NCBI GenBank assembly: GCA_022749755.1
Contig: CM040446.1
Location: forward strand, 3,960,966-4,024,965
Direction of reading: 5' to 3'
From: Azadirachta indica
Lineage: Eukaryota; Streptophyta; Magnoliopsida; Sapindales; Meliaceae
Length of the DNA stretch: 64,000 nt
The position numbers and the translations under genes are program-made. Position 1 is the stretch's first letter. Each line of letters begins with the position of its first letter. Positions 11,533 to 25,046 of the stretch are shown here, piece after piece. The notes under the pieces are model-generated. The model ran no database searches. It saw only the letters and a list, made by a program, of their open reading frames with translations, and was not told where the DNA came from.

Positions 11533-14500
11533 CTAAGAATCTCTACTGAGACTAGAAAGCATATCCTTCATCATTTTATTTGCCTTCTGCAGTTCACCTT
11601 TTGAACAGAATGAAGCAATTATGGAGTAGCAAAAGTCAAAGTCGTGAACTTGAGATCTTTTTTCTACATTATAGTAGTCCTCCGCCAGCTTTAAATCAGT
11701 TTGTTCATTGGTGAGTGTAGATCTTGAAGCAACTGCATTAAGAGATTCACATTCATGAAGCTTGTTTGGTGTTCCCCATCCACGATCAGTACTATCCCTC
11801 CGAGCAGGGAAGAGTATGGATCCAATCTCATTTAGTAAAGTAACAGCTTCTAGTACACTTCCTTGCTCACATAAAAGGACAAGAAAGTCTAAAACCGACT
11901 CGGATTCTACTTCGATATCAATTCTATTTATTAGTTCAACAGTAGATTTTGACTGAAGCATTTCTCTCAAGATGCTTCTAGCCTCTTCCATCCTTCCTTT
12001 CGTACAAAGACCTTTTATCAAAAACAGAAAACCCAAGAAATCAGGTGATACATCTTTCCTCTTGAACTCAAAAAAGAATTCAAGAGCCCCTTCCATGTCA
12101 CCCCTCCGGCAAAAACCATTAATCACTGCACTAATTGTGAATTCATCGGCATTAAGGCATTTTGTCTCCAAATCATGCAGAAACTTTAAGGCTTCCTCCA
12201 TTTGACCAAACCTGCAATAACCATCGATGAACAAGTTATAAACACGTGTATTAGGTTTAAAGCCTTTAAGGACCATCCTCTCCAACAACTGTTTGGCATC
12301 TTGCAATAGTCCTTCTTTACATAAATTGTCAATCAGTATGGCATATGTGACTTCAGAGGGAGCCATACCAATCCTTTCTAATGAATCAAATAGCCGAAAT
12401 GCTTCAACAAGGCATCCCTGGCGGCATAAGCTGTTTATAACTGAATTACAAGTGAAAATATTAACAGCAATCCCTTTATTTCTAACGAAAGCACAAAGAT
12501 CTAAGGCCTTACTGACATGTCCGTCCCTGCAGAGGCCTGCAACCATGGTTGTATAATGAACTACATCCATAAAAGGTAAATTATCTTCAGCTCCCATGAC
12601 AAGTTTGTACGCATCCAATACTCGTCTGTCCTTAGTAAGTTTCCTGAAAACACTGGCAGGAACAGTGACAGTTGAAGAATTTTCTTTCATCTTCTTGATA
12701 AATGACAGGGCATTGGTAACATCATTCAGACACAAGTAATGTACTACTATCTTGATTACCATTGGTTCAAGCAGACCATTTTCCTTAACAAACACATTCA
12801 TTAAAGGCCCAATCAGCCACTGTTTGCCATCATTAGTAAGCCCCTTTAATATAGAATAGTAAGACTTGCTTGTCACAACTAATCCTCTCTTCCTCATCAT
12901 CATGCATACTTCACTTGCAACTTCAGACAAACCTTTCTTGCAAAAGAAAGTAATCACATGGTTACATATAATGTCAATTATTTCTGATCTTAAATTCTCA
13001 ATTCTGTAAACTAAATTTAAGACTCCATCCACTCCTTCTTTTGCAAAAGTTTCCTTGATCAATATCTTGTAAATACCTGCATCCAAACCCAAGCCTCTCT
13101 CATTGAGTTCAATAAACACCTCAGTAGCCATATCCACCATTCCTTTCTTGCAGAGCCCATTAATAATGCAATTGCAGCATGGAACTGAAGGAGTTGATGT
13201 TGCCCTAAATTCATCAAATATCTCAAGTGCTTCCTCAATTCTATCCACTTTACAGTAACCATCAATCAGTGTACTATAGGTAACAGAATCTGCAACCAAA
13301 TTCATTTCTGACATAGACTGGTAAAGAGCATGAGCATCCTCCGGTGCACCCACCATAAACAGTGCTTTGATAAGTATGTTACACATGACAATGTCCATTT
13401 GAATTCCTGCTTCTTCCAATCTCTGTTTTGTTTCCAGAATTCCCTTCACATTGTCTTCTTCAATGTACCCATGTAACAATGTACTGTACATGACAACATC
13501 TCCAAGTATCCCTTTAGAAAGCTCTTCTGCCTTAGATGTCCTACCAACCTTGCACAACCCATTTATAACTGTATTGTAAGTAATAACACTTGGCTTAATT
13601 CCCTTCTTCTCCATCTCTCCTAGCAAACAAAAAGCACAATCCAAATCTCCTCTCCTACAAACCCCATCAATCAAAGTAGCATAAATAAATTCATCCACTA
13701 CAACTCCTAAATCTTCTACTTTCTTGAAAAAAGTGAATGCCTCCTCCAATTTCCCTTTCTTGCAGAAACCAAAAATGATTGCAGTATAAGTAACCAAATT
13801 TGGTTTCAGCCCATCTTTTATCATCTTGTTCAAAATTCCAACCGCCTTTTCCACATTCCCTTCCTTTGATAACCCATCTATGAGTATGGTGTAGCTAACA
13901 GTATCCTGTTTTATTCCTCTATCCACCATTTCCCTATGCTTACGAAATGCCTCCAATAACCTCCCTTCCCTAAAGTACCCACAAATCCAACTACTATAAA
14001 AAACAACGTCAAATTTCAATCCTTCATTCTCCATCCTTGTAAACAAATCATATACGTCATGAATTCTACCCAACATGCAAAGAGCACTTACTACTGCAGT
14101 GTAACTCACAGCATTAGGCTCTAAAGCTCCTAAACTTACCGCATTCTCAAAAAAACCCACAGCAAGTTCAGGTTTACCAATCTTACAAAATCCAGCTATC
14201 ACAGAACTACAGACAAAATTATTAAAAGGGTACTCAACATTCTCACCTGTCATCAACTCTAACACCTCAACTGCTCTGCTCATGTTACCCTGAGAACTAA
14301 AGCTGTATATCAACGAACAGAAAGTAAAAGAAGAAGGCAGAATACCATGGTTCATCAAGCAATCTTTCAACACAAATAGTGCCTTTTCTGGGTCCTTTCT
14401 TTTGATACAAAATCCTTGAACTAGAGAATCAAAAAACCGGCTTTTTGGGGAAAATGAAGTATTTGCCATCTGGGTATTCATGAAATGATGTGCTTCTTCA

Positions 14501-14748
14501 AATTCATGCAATTTGAGTAGAGCCCAAGTGAAGATTGAGTGAGTTTCGGAGTTGCCTTCGATTTGGTTTGATTTCATTTGGGAGAAGACGTGAAATACTG
14601 AATTGAATCTCCGATTTCGAGAGAGGAAAAGAAGGAACTGGTTGATGGAATCCAGAGTGGGAGTAAAACCTCTTTTGAGTAGGGTTTGAAGGGAAAATGT
14701 GTTGGAATAATTGCAAGGAGAAGAAGAGAAAGAACGAGCGATAAACAT
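11533..14748 (-). CDS. Pentatricopeptide repeat protein, P class, At5g57250-like, mitochondrial
   Basis: A single 1071-codon frame from ATG 14748 to TAG 11533, intronless as is usual for plant PPR genes. I count about 25 tandem P-type repeats of about 35 residues, recognisable by recurrent cores such as [20 protein letters not shown] and [20 protein letters not shown]. They start near residue 65 and end close to the C-terminus; a less regular segment lies near residues 580-720 and a low-repeat linker near 930-1010. There is no E/DYW domain, so C-to-U editing activity is not indicated. The N-terminus ([16 protein letters not shown]) is basic, Ser-rich and acid-free, consistent with a mitochondrial presequence. 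The family binds organellar RNA to affect stability, splicing or translation; the target is unknown. It is somewhat longer than I recall for the Arabidopsis homologue. Confidence 0.93.
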   Translation of the reverse strand: MFIARSFSSSPCNYSNTFSLQTLLKRGFTPTLDSINQFLLFLSRNRRFNSVFHVFSQMKSNQIEGNSETHSIFTWALLKLHEFEEAHHFMNTQMANTSFSPKSRFFDSLVQGFCIKRKDPEKALFVLKDCLMNHGILPSSFTFCSLIYSFSSQGNMSRAVEVLELMTGENVEYPFNNFVCSSVIAGFCKIGKPELAVGFFENAVSLGALEPNAVSYTAVVSALCMLGRIHDVYDLFTRMENEGLKFDVVFYSSWICGYFREGRLLEAFRKHREMVDRGIKQDTVSYTILIDGLSKEGNVEKAVGILNKMIKDGLKPNLVTYTAIIFGFCKKGKLEEAFTFFKKVEDLGVVVDEFIYATLIDGVCRRGDLDCAFCLLGEMEKKGIKPSVITYNTVINGLCKVGRTSKAEELSKGILGDVVMYSTLLHGYIEEDNVKGILETKQRLEEAGIQMDIVMCNILIKALFMVGAPEDAHALYQSMSEMNLVADSVTYSTLIDGYCKVDRIEEALEIFDEFRATSTPSVPCCNCIINGLCKKGMVDMATEVFIELNERGLGLDAGIYKILIKETFAKEGVDGVLNLVYRIENLRSEIIDIICNHVITFFCKKGLSEVASEVCMMMRKRGLVVTSKSYYSILKGLTNDGKQWLIGPLMNVFVKENGLLEPMVIKIVVHYLCLNDVTNALSFIKKMKENSSTVTVPASVFRKLTKDRRVLDAYKLVMGAEDNLPFMDVVHYTTMVAGLCRDGHVSKALDLCAFVRNKGIAVNIFTCNSVINSLCRQGCLVEAFRLFDSLERIGMAPSEVTYAILIDNLCKEGLLQDAKQLLERMVLKGFKPNTRVYNLFIDGYCRFGQMEEALKFLHDLETKCLNADEFTISAVINGFCRRGDMEGALEFFFEFKRKDVSPDFLGFLFLIKGLCTKGRMEEARSILREMLQSKSTVELINRIDIEVESESVLDFLVLLCEQGSVLEAVTLLNEIGSILFPARRDSTDRGWGTPNKLHECESLNAVASRSTLTNEQTDLKLAEDYYNVEKRSQVHDFDFCYSIIASFCSKGELQKANKMMKDMLSSLSRDS

Positions 14749-17670
14749 GGTGGAGGTTTATTGAAAATACTTGAGCACGACCACGAGCATGCGTAGGATT
14801 CAGAAATCTTCATTGTTCTGTGCAATTCAGCAATGACACATGAGAACTTGAACTTTCACTTTGGCGGCGGAGAAACAGAGATAGAAAATCTTGCAAAATC
14901 AGACGGAGCACCATGGCTCAAGCTTGAACCCAGGCTCTGAAATTGCAAATAAGTTTATTTTATTTTTCTTCTCTCCAAAGAGCAGAAAATAAAATAAAAT
15001 AAAATGTAAGAAAATACAAAATAAAGGAGTTAAAATTAATTTTATACGACAAAAAATAATAATAAATATAACAACGCTCTTTACTTATTTTACTTTATTA
15101 TATCTTTTTTATTTAAAAACGAAAAAGAACCACTTTTTTTTTTTTTAATAATACGTTAATGTCAGACTAAGTTTGCAGGCCGATCTCCGAGCGGGTCATT
15201 TTAAATTCACCCCGTCGATTTCTGAACACACCCAAATCTTGTACCGAATTAATAATTAAAAATATGTTCGAAGTTTGGGAGTTTTAATTAATATGACATT
15301 TTTGTCCCTATCAAGAATAATTTTATCTCCACATGTTCAGATCTAGTCTAACATTATCTACAAAAATTTATATCTAATTTAAAAGAAAGTTTATCCTAAC
15401 GGACGAAACTTTACTTGCTATTAGAAGTACTTCTGACAATTATTTTATATTGATCCTATTACCTTTTTCTAGTAAATCTAAAGGACACCCATATTAAGAA
15501 TAAGGAGCATTTAGGTTCACTCTATTTTTAAAAAATAGTCTTTGTAATTACACCTCAGTATATATATTATTGAAAATATTTTCCCAACTATTACACACAC
15601 AAAAAAAAAAGTAGATGGTTTTATTGTTAACTTTTAAACAAATCTATCGGTTTCGGTGCTTACAAAAGATTGATAGGCCTATACAACCTGATTTGGCCCA
15701 ATCCAAACTTGGGCTTAAACTCAAATCTACCCGATTTATTTTAAGGTGGTCATCTTTTCACCTCATCATATTCATTTATGTAATGGTACCCCATTTCTTG
15801 ATTTTGTAGTATTAGAAAATGAGAGAAGAAGAAAATATGCAACGAAAAGAATTGAAAATTATATTTTTATTAATTTTTGCAATAAAAAAAATTTATAAAG
15901 CATAAATGGGGTGTAATTGCACAAAATATTGGATAAATAAAAATATCACCCCTTTAATTTATGGTCGATTTAAGCCTTTTTAATTTTGATGTCATTAACC
16001 ATCATTTCATTAAAAAATTAATGAATAATGAAAACTATTACACAATACCTAGACTGCATTTATCATTACCTTTATTTTATATGTATATATATATATATAT
16101 ATAGTGAAAGATACTTGTAGCTTACTTTTTTTTTTATAAAAAAATAAATTGTTTATCACAAGTTGTGGTTGATTTTATAAACAATTATTTTTAAAAATTA
16201 AAAAAACTAGCAATAATGGCCATAATTAGATGCCATTACAACTAGTCATAAAGAAAAGCCTCGTGAAATTATCATCAACTCACATGTATTATAAAAATTG
16301 CAAAAAAGCTATTTACATATTAATTATTTGTACATTTATTTTGAAATATAAAAAAAATTAAAAATAAATAAAATAAATAAATTTATCGAATCATTCATAA
16401 TATAACAAGTTTTATTACATTATTTTTAGCTTTAAAGTCATGCATAGACTTAAAAAGCTTACGTAATTATCATTTAACATAATTAACAACTTGTCATTTA
16501 TTAAGCAAAGAAAAATTAGCTATTGTCTACAATTAATTGGACTGCCAACTAGTGGTTTGAAAAAAAAAAAAGTTATGAAATTGTCAATGGGCCTTCAATG
16601 CATTATAAAAATTGGCGTTGACATAATTATAATATTATTACATGTCTTATATTATATGCATTAATGATTGTGTTGAAATTAACATTTATTTTTTCAAAAA
16701 TTTCTTTATCTTATACCAGTTGATCACATATTATTCATAAAAAAAGTTGGGAAATAAATATGATATGCTTTTAAGTGGTTTTAGTTAAGTACCAAAAAAA
16801 AAATATTAAGAGTCAAGACCTTTTGAAATCTTTGTCATCTCATTATCGGACTTATCTTGTTTAAAGTTTATTATCTGTTTTACTCAATAAGAAAATTCAA
16901 TGATATTTATTTAACAATATATGGTCTGGTCCGATTAATCTCATCCAATCAATATTATAGGTGAGAGGTCTATTCAACTTAATTTTGAGTTGATTGATTA
17001 ATGCAAAAACTCAATGAGATAAAGAGACAATACATATATCACAATCATTAATTTATATTGATATTTGAATATCTATTGAATTGCTTGAGTAATCACTTTA
17101 AGCAGTTAATGAATTAACATCACCAAGTCTCCAATTTGACTCCTAATTACAACCATCTAATTTAATTGAAATTTATAAATGATATAGACTATATCAATAT
17201 AAACAAATATTAAATATTACAAAATTTATTTATTTATACCCTTATATATATTTTTAAAATAACAGAATAAATCATTTATTTCCAAGAGCAATTCATATAT
17301 TATACATAATTTTCGTTTCCAACATTTTTTTTTTAAAATATTATGTTTAAAGTGATGAATATCTGCCATTTGACAAACAAGAGGGTATGGTTTTTATTTT
17401 ACACGTCATTTTTTCTTTTTTTGTGTTCGCAAATTTATTTTAAATATATACAAATATAATTTATTCCAAACATGTCAACTAAATTTAAAGAAATTGGTGA
17501 CATGAATATTATAAACTCATAATTTTTTATAATTTAAAATAACACGTGATCCTTTACTTAATTAAGGGTTTTGCTTATTTAATTGAGGCTTATGCTCCAA
17601 TCATAATACAGACAAGCTGGCCTAGGTCAGCAAAGACAATTGTGAATCGTGAAAACTTATCTTAAAGCAA

Positions 17671-17712
17671 ACACACACACAAACACACACACACACACAC
17701 ATATATATATAT
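17671..17712. repeat. (CA)n-(TA)n compound microsatellite
   Basis: Two CA runs followed directly by a TA run. Confidence 0.88.
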
Positions 17713-18436
17713 GAATAATTTTAAGCACACTTGTCAAAAGTTGCACGAACCTTAACAAAATGATAATATTAATAGTCAAAGAGCTCGAACCCACAAGCCG
17801 TATACAGACTAGTTGATGAACTATTAATTACCGAATAAAAGTATCTTCTACGGTTCTACCCATGTTGTTCTAAGTTCTATTCATCTCATATTTATATAGA
17901 TTTATATATTTGTCAAGAGGATATTGACGTGTGTTTAAATTTTTATATAAGTTAATATAATAATATTATATTATCGCCATACTCATTAAAAGAAATTTTC
18001 ACGAAACTAAAAAAAATATGAATATATGATAATAATATAAAATTATCATATTACTTTATATAAATAAATATACATATATCACTAATGTTATTAAATATCA
18101 AATAAATAATTTTTTAAAATTTATATTTAAATGTTTTAAATAAAAAATAAATTTATTATTCATATACTTAAATTTATTTAATTTTTATTTTTATTTAAAA
18201 TTAATATTAGTTTTACTGATGAGTATATGAATAATAAAAAAAAATTGTTTAGAAAAGAGAAAATTGTTGGTTGTAGCCCCAACCACCATTTAAAAATAAG
18301 CATATTCTTCAACTTGGAGTATTACTCGCGTGCAGCTTACCGACCAAATGCAAACAAAGGGGACCAAACACTCAAATCCCCGAGTAAAATATTACAACCT
18401 TAATTATTAAACAAGAATAAACAGTTTCAAAATAAC

Positions 18437-18464
18437 AAAATAAATAAATAAATAAATAAATAAA
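18437..18464. repeat. (AAAT)n microsatellite
   Basis: Consecutive AAAT/TAAA tetranucleotides. Confidence 0.85.
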
Positions 18465-19207
18465 GACAATTAAAGAAAAACTGCGTTTAATCCAAATTCT
18501 AAGAAAATGTGATAGATATTCATATTTAAATTTATATGAAATTATGGGAAAAAATTTGTCTTTTCGCATTGACATTCTCAGCAGTGATAGAGGCAGACAA
18601 TTGCGTAATGGAAGTAAATTTAATTTCTCCAACAAGCTAATTGTCTCTTTAAATTTGTTTCACTGATATTATTTTTGACCTATTTTTGACCTCTTTTAAT
18701 CTAAGCCAAGACGAACAAAACAAAAATATTATTGATTTGGGAAAAATCCAGTTGACTGGATTATTGTTCTGAAAGAGAGAGGTTAAGGGATAGATTCCAT
18801 CTCACACTAATTTTAGAAGAAAAACTTTTTTTAATTTGATTTCAATGTTTTGGGTGGAGTAGGTCTAGAGTGTGTGAAATTTAAAGGAAAAAAAAGTTAT
18901 CAAGGTAAAAGAAAATTCTGTATTCCACACTGAAGGTTTTGTTGGCCAACAAGAAGAACAATTGGAGCTTCATCAGAAAAAAAAAACAAAAAAAAACCTG
19001 AAACTGTATCAAATTCACATAAATTTGCAGGTACAAGTACATCGGAAATAATTAATAACACTGATACCTGTAGTAATTTCTGCAAAGAGATAAGACAGCT
19101 AAAAAAGGAAAAAGAGGAAAAAAAAAAAAAACCTACTACATTGCTAGGGCTGTAATAATCCTAGATGCAACAACAACAATTTCTTGTTTACAGTACGACG
19201 ATTGACC

Positions 19208-19723
19208 TCAAAACTGAGGTCTTTCATGGTCTCCGATTTGAATTTCTTTTAATTCTTTTAAATCAGATTCACTTCTCTTGAACGACATCTCTCTGATGGT
19301 GTCCAAAATCGGCTTCCAGGATCTTTTGGCAGACAGCCTTTCCCCACCATTCGCCGCCCGGAGAGGACTTCTTGCCGGTGATGAAGATGGGTTACTGTAT
19401 TTCGCTTTTGCCGTCAGCTTTTTCACTATAGTTGCCAAGCCAAGCGGAGAAACGTCAGTCTGGAAAGCTGAGCAGGGCAGCAGAAAATAAATATGGCCTG
19501 GTTGAAGGAGGGTTTCAGGTCTCAATGGCTTTATCGCGCACGACAGAAGCTCAGCTGCCGTGAATACAAAATACTTCGGCGGCCGTCCGGCAACTTGGCT
19601 AACTGATACAGGATAATCAAACTCCTCTACGTAGCCATTCAGATCCACTACTCTTACGTTGTTAATTACTGTCGATGAAGATGAAGAAGAAGATGATGAG
19701 CTGCGAAACATACAACAAGCCAT
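19208..19723 (-). CDS. PADRE / DUF4228 domain protein
   Basis: A single exon of 171 codons, ATG 19723 to TGA 19208. It starts MACCMF followed by a run of Ser, then the DUF4228 core: VRVVDLNGYVEEFDYPVSVS, PPKYFVFTAAELLS, then LQPGHIYFLLP near residues 76-86. The C-terminus is basic and Ser-rich and ends with an MSFKRSESDLKEL-type segment. The start MACC resembles the MGNC-type N-termini of the family but lacks Gly2, so N-myristoylation is not expected. Family members are small stress- and pathogen-responsive plant proteins of unknown biochemical function. A G-box and TATA box stand upstream. The 3' UTR probably extends to about 18900. Confidence 0.88.
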   Translation of the reverse strand: MACCMFRSSSSSSSSSSTVINNVRVVDLNGYVEEFDYPVSVSQVAGRPPKYFVFTAAELLSCAIKPLRPETLLQPGHIYFLLPCSAFQTDVSPLGLATIVKKLTAKAKYSNPSSSPARSPLRAANGGERLSAKRSWKPILDTIREMSFKRSESDLKELKEIQIGDHERPQF

Positions 19724-19860
19724 TTCTGTCTTCTGTCTTCTGTCTTGATGTAAGAACTAATGGAGATTATAAGGGCTTAATCGGACAGGATTGGCAAGAA
19801 AATGTTTTCAATGTTTTTTTAAAATTGTTTTATGAACTCGGATGGGTAACTACCTTGGGA

Positions 19861-19882
19861 TTTATATAGAAGCTTTCACGTG
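19861..19882 (-). promoter_or_regulatory. TATA box and G-box upstream of the DUF4228 gene
   Basis: On the minus strand, CACGTG (19877-19882, in the context CCCACGTG) is followed closely by CTATATAAA (19861-19869), about 140 bp before the ATG. The G-box/ABRE-like core next to a TATA box fits an ABA- or stress-responsive promoter. The spacing is seen; the inducibility is inferred. Confidence 0.65.
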
Positions 19883-19883
19883 G

Positions 19884-20754
19884 GCTGATGAAAACTCACT
19901 CCTAATGACGCAAGCTTTTTAACAGTCTTTAATGGTAATTTACTTATTACTTAACATTTCAATCAATCAATTTCTTACTTTAATGTGATATTAGAGATAA
20001 GATTGTGTTTTATTCAACTACAAGTCTCAATTCTTATTCAATCAAATTTGTGGGACAAGTGGTTGACTAACGTAATATTAGAGTGGGGAAAACGTCGGTT
20101 GCTCGCGTATTTTAATTTTTTTTTGTTTTTTTAGTTGAATTTGTGTCATATGTAACTCAAAATCAAGTGTGAAAAAAATTAATAAATACATGATATGAAT
20201 TTATTAGAGTGAATGAAATATGCTGGAAGTATCCAAATTTAAATTTTTTATTAGAATGAAGTCCCTGTTTAAAATATCACTATCCAATCTCAATAAATCA
20301 ATTTTCATATCCTTATTTTCAGGTTTAATAAATTCATACTTATGAGAATAATAATAGAGGATAAAAATTTGATATTTCATAGATAATTTTTTTTATTTAA
20401 AATCTTTTAAAAAAATCGTTCAAAATTCATACGTACAAATATTTCATATAAAATTGCATTTTATTTTATATTAATGATAGTCAAATAATTTAATTCCTCC
20501 AATTCTTTTAAATATCTTTTTACACATGTTCATTAATAATAGCTTGAATCGGATTCTTGATTTGAACTTGCTATCAGATTTACATTTTTTTTCTTAAACT
20601 TATTGAACGGGCGTTGAACTAATCAAAGTTAGATTCATGCTTCCTGAACGTATTAAAAGAGGGTTAGAACAAGTCAATCCGATGGAAGTATTTTCAAAAA
20701 ACACTTTATGCTGGATTCATTATGATATATGTGAATTTGAAGAGTAGTCTAGTC
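19884..20754. other. AT-rich spacer upstream of the DUF4228 gene
   Basis: No gene or recognisable element is seen apart from likely upstream promoter sequence. Confidence 0.5.
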
Positions 20755-21045
20755 TAGTGGGTTTCCCCAAGGTAGCCAGTTGGTAAGTAATGGTGTGACT
20801 TCTTTTTGAAAAATGGGGTATTGGTGGGGTTAGGCCATTGTTGGTGCCTTTTTTCGATCATCCATAAAGACAAATATGGTAGTCCCCATCGATTGAGACT
20901 CCTAAAAAACGTTTTCCCCACCCTTTACGGCAAAAGGTTTACCAAGACTTCCTTTTTCTGTTTTCAATACATCTGTAACTTTTTTTTTTTCCGGTGAATA
21001 TAAATTCAAAGAAATTCAATCCCAATTCAATAAAATTCATCGTTT
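20755..21045 (+). repeat. Conserved non-coding segment, copy R0
   Basis: This is the most diverged of three related segments (others at 26270-26530 and 34468-34733). Shared blocks include GGTAAGT.ATGGTGTGA, GAAAAATGGGG.ATTGGT, TAGTCCCCATCGATTGAGA and a TATAAAT.CAAAGAAATTCA stretch followed by CAATAAAATTCAT. It contains no sustained reading frame. Confidence 0.75.
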
Positions 21046-21050
21046 ACTCA

Positions 21051-21313
21051 AAAATTTGGCCCCCCCACCCATGATGTGTCTGCATTAATTTGACTCTTTA
21101 CGTATTACCAAAGATATTGAGTCTATAAATTGGCTAATGTTATATTTAAAACGTGAATCGTGATAAATACTTTTAATGCTAATATTAGATTAATTTTTTT
21201 AAAAAATTTATGATGGATTATTGTCATTTGAACAGTTGAGTATAGAATATGAAATGAAATATTAGACATAAAATGTCCATTAATTAATATTCTAGTGTAG
21301 TAACAAATTGAAC

Positions 21314-21354
<41 letters not shown>

Positions 21355-23929
21355 GCGTGCGTGTGTGTGTATCTTAATAATTAACTTTGAAATGTAATTA
21401 CCCCAAAAGTAGGACATGAGCAGTTATGAGTCCCTCCCACTTGAAGCCAAGCAAAAGCTGCTCGGAGTTGAGTTGAGTTTAAGTTACAACTACAAATAAT
21501 ACAATAAAATAAAATAAAATTACATTGATGTGTATACATAATACAATAGACTCATCTCGAAAAATCAAGACATATACATTTTTGTATGTATATACAATAA
21601 TTTTGTTGGATAAGTATATAAAAGACTTCTTTGCTCAAGTGTTTTCTGAAAATAATTTTGTTTTCATAATAAAGTAGAAAATGACTGTCTTGGAACAAGT
21701 CCATTTTATGAAGTGGTGGAGAGAAGCAGTTGGACGACCCCAACAGCGTGGAAGTAGTTGTGTTGGGGAAATCTTTGGAGCATTGTTTGGTTAATTGATT
21801 TGAGTGTTTCATGGGTAAACGACTAGATACTGTTGGTAGTGAAAGTCTCACTCACCTTCTTTGCTTGAACTGTGGGAAATGCTTGAATTCAATCATTTTT
21901 TTTTCATTAAAAATTTATACGGCTAAAGAATTGTGATGTTGATGAGCTTAATTTGTGATGTAATGCCTTTCCTTGTCACAAAGAAAAGAAAATTGAGTTT
22001 TATTTTATATTTAATCAAGTGATAAATCTAGACAAGATAAGAAAATTTATTAACACAAGATAAATATAAATTGACATAATTGTTTTATATTATTGTTTAC
22101 CAAATCAGTTTTGTATAGATAAAATTTCTATTTCTATCTTTATTGATCTATTAAAGAGTATTACTATATACACAATTTATTTATATTAATTGATGTAATA
22201 ATATATTATATTGTTTTTATATAATTTTTACGAGGACAAAAGAAAATTTTAGAATAAAAAAATAAATTAATTATATTGGACATGTGTTAATAATATATAT
22301 TAATTACATAATTAAATTCAATATCATCCATTGAATATATCTATATTTAATAATTTACAAATGGAATATATGTAAAATAATAGGCCTGTTAATTCTTTCC
22401 CTTATATAAATGTAAGACATACTTGTTTTTTTGTTAAAATGATGAATTTACTAGAGAATTCTAATAATGTAATCGTAAATTATAAGAAAAATTGATCTTT
22501 TAAAAATGACCTCTGTCTCACTTTAAAAAATTGTTTTTAGAGCACATTAAATTATAAAATAATTAATTTTATTTTTTTTTTTCTTGTATCAAACAAAAAT
22601 TTAATAAAAATTATAAAATAAATTATGTATTGCTTTCCAACATTAATCCCAAACATGGTCTAAGTTTAAATCTTGACTGAAATTGAATAATGTGTTTTTT
22701 TTTCTGAAAAATCGGAATATAAACGAAAATTCTATTTTGAAAATAAAAATATTTAAAAAAATATATTCTAACATCTTTATTGCTATATATGAAGATTATT
22801 GACAGAATATTTAAGATAATGTCCTAATAAGATAAAGGAAAAGGACATACAAATTTCTAAAATTTTGTCTATTAAATTGATTAATTCAAGTGTTTTAAAA
22901 AATACTTATTGAAACCTATTATAGTTAAAATAACAATTATCACCCTATATAATAGTAGTTACTTAAAAAATATATTAAATTTTTAAAATTTAATAAAGAA
23001 CGGTAAAATATAATATATTTATTTAAAAATACTTATAAAATAAATAATAGCATTACCTTATTCAAAATTTATATTTTATAAAGTATTTTTTTAATATTTC
23101 ATTCATATTTTAGTTATTATAAATTTATTTTGTCTAGATTATAATATAATTATGAATATTGTATTATAAATATGTTAGAAAATTAATAAATTAATATTTT
23201 ATTTAATTTTTAAGATGTAATTAATATTGATTATAAATATATTATAAAATAAATAAATTTATATTTTAATTATAATAGATTAATAAATGATATGTTGTAA
23301 TTATTATTATTTACTAAATTTTAGTGGTTTAAAAAAATTATTTTCCTTAACTAATTATCATTGAGTGGGTTGTAAGAGTCATTTTTTAATAGTCTGAGAC
23401 CTTAATTAATGATCATTTTTGAAACCTTACAAAGTGTTTATATTTTTTCTAAGATAAAATAAAAATAATACCTCTTAGTTAGCCATCACTTAAAACTAAA
23501 TGAATTAATATTGATAAATATTTATTGATTTTTATTTAACTATATATTTAATTAGATAAAAATAAGATTAATCTAGGTGCATATTTGACGTACCTTAATC
23601 AACAATGACCAACAATAAAATAATATAATCATGCTTTTTACTTTTATAACATTCAATAGAATAATAAAAAATATCATTATTCTTTGGAAAAAATACATAT
23701 ATTGAATTATCCTTTAAACCAACTAAATTTTAACAAGCAGTTAGTGATTGTGGGTAACTTAAAAAAAATAAAAAAATTACAGAAGTTTTTTATTTGTTAA
23801 ACACAAAATGGACAAGTAATATCAACCCAACTCAATTATATGCCGAAGTAAATTAATGGAATAGTAAAAATTGTGTAGCTATAATTAATACAGTAGGCTA
23901 ATTTACTATTTTGATTAAGATGTGTTTAT
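21051..23929. other. AT-rich flank of the ancestral ORP4 unit
   Basis: The far right part (about 23690-23910) aligns with 27170-27380 and 35310-35510, for example GTAGGCTAATTTA and GGAATAGTAAAAATTG, so it is the 3' flank of the oldest ORP4 copy. The rest is AT-rich. A 37-codon ATG frame at about 21680 (+) and a 99-codon frame on the other strand at 21552-21851 resemble no family I know, so no gene is claimed. Confidence 0.5.
21316..21370. repeat. (GT)n microsatellite
   Basis: Nearly uninterrupted GT dinucleotides with a few GC interruptions near the right end. Confidence 0.93.
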
Positions 23930-25035
23930 TTTTACTGTTTAAAATATGAATAAAACTGAAATTTGAATCAGGGGTTATTTATTTTTCTATCTCAAGTTTG
24001 AATATAATTATTTAACTGTCTAAAAGTCGTTTGTTTTTTAACTTATATTTGAATATTTGTTTAAAATATCTGAATATAATAAAGTTAAAAATTTTGACTC
24101 AAATCTAAACGAGCAAATGTCTGAATAATTTAGTGTTTTTATTTTTCAAAAATATCTTTATTTTACTAATTTATTTACCTAATAAAATTAAAACTTTATT
24201 TAACTATTTTTTACGCATCTCTTCTCTATTGTGGATTTCCTCTATTTATCTTCTGAATGCTACTTATTTTACACTTTAATTATTATAATAAATTTATATA
24301 TTTATATAATTACAACTATATTATAATATAACTTATTATTTTTTATTTTATTTTTATTGATCTTTATATCATTGATTAGAAATTTTTTTTTTAAAGAAAA
24401 TTTATATCAAACAAATAAATAATGTATATATTAATATAATTTATTAATTTTTTATCTATTGTTGTATTAATATAATTAAAATTATTATAAATATAAGTAT
24501 ATTATTTAAAAGGGTATATATATCAAAATATCAATTTTTAAATTTATTATTTTGTTAAAACAAACAACTTAATAGTTATTTTCAGATATTTTAAAATAAA
24601 AAACAAACATATCATTCAAATTTAGATTTCAGTTATGTTCAAAGTTCAGACAAAAAAAAAATAAACATACTTTCAACTGAAATTTGAATTTAAATGATAT
24701 ATTTTTTTTACTTTAAATATCTAAATATAAATGTTAAGTTGTTTATTTTTTAAAAAATAAAAAATTTGAAACTGATATGTTGATATATGTGTTCTAAAAA
24801 ATTTTAAATAAAATATATTAAATTATTGACATATATAAATATTAAATAATAAATTAAAAATATTATTAACAAATAAAATATTTAAAATATTAAGATGTTT
24901 ATTTATTTAAATTTAAGTTCAATTTTTTAATTTAATTATATTTAGATATTTTTAATAAATATTTAAATATAAATTAAAAAATAAATAACTTTTAAACACT
25001 AATAATTTTATTGAGACTTCAGTTAAAAAAACAAA
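23928..25035. mobile_element. Cluster of AT-rich inverted-repeat elements (MITE-like)
   Basis: The left edge (GTGTTTATTTTTACTG... then AACTGAAATTTGAA) matches the reverse complement of 24600-24670. A second related palindromic unit runs on to AAAACAAACAT near 25035. This stretch interrupts alignment of the 3' flank of the ORP4 relic with the flanks of the two complete copies. The individual boundaries are uncertain. Confidence 0.5.
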
Positions 25036-25046
25036 CATATCGTCAG

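Larger units (their letters stand above)
14826..18880. other. AT-rich intergenic region
   Basis: The first 100 bp should hold the PPR promoter. The rest is low-complexity AT-rich DNA with homopolymer runs, microsatellites and possible decayed transposons, such as 15600-15800 with higher GC content. No protein-coding frame with recognisable features and no RNA gene was found. Confidence 0.6.

Noticed and set aside
11762..12556. Several plus-strand frames opposite the PPR gene
   Set aside because: Antisense shadows of the PPR repeats; codon pattern and homology support only the minus strand.
17765..17800. Sequence resembling a tRNA B box in reverse (GAGCTCGAACCC)
   Set aside because: No convincing A box at proper spacing and no cloverleaf; not reported as tRNA or SINE.
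21552..21851. 99-codon minus-strand frame and a 37-codon plus-strand frame at 21680
   Set aside because: Compared by eye with small-peptide families (CLE, IDA, RTFL) and no motif fits; likely chance frames.
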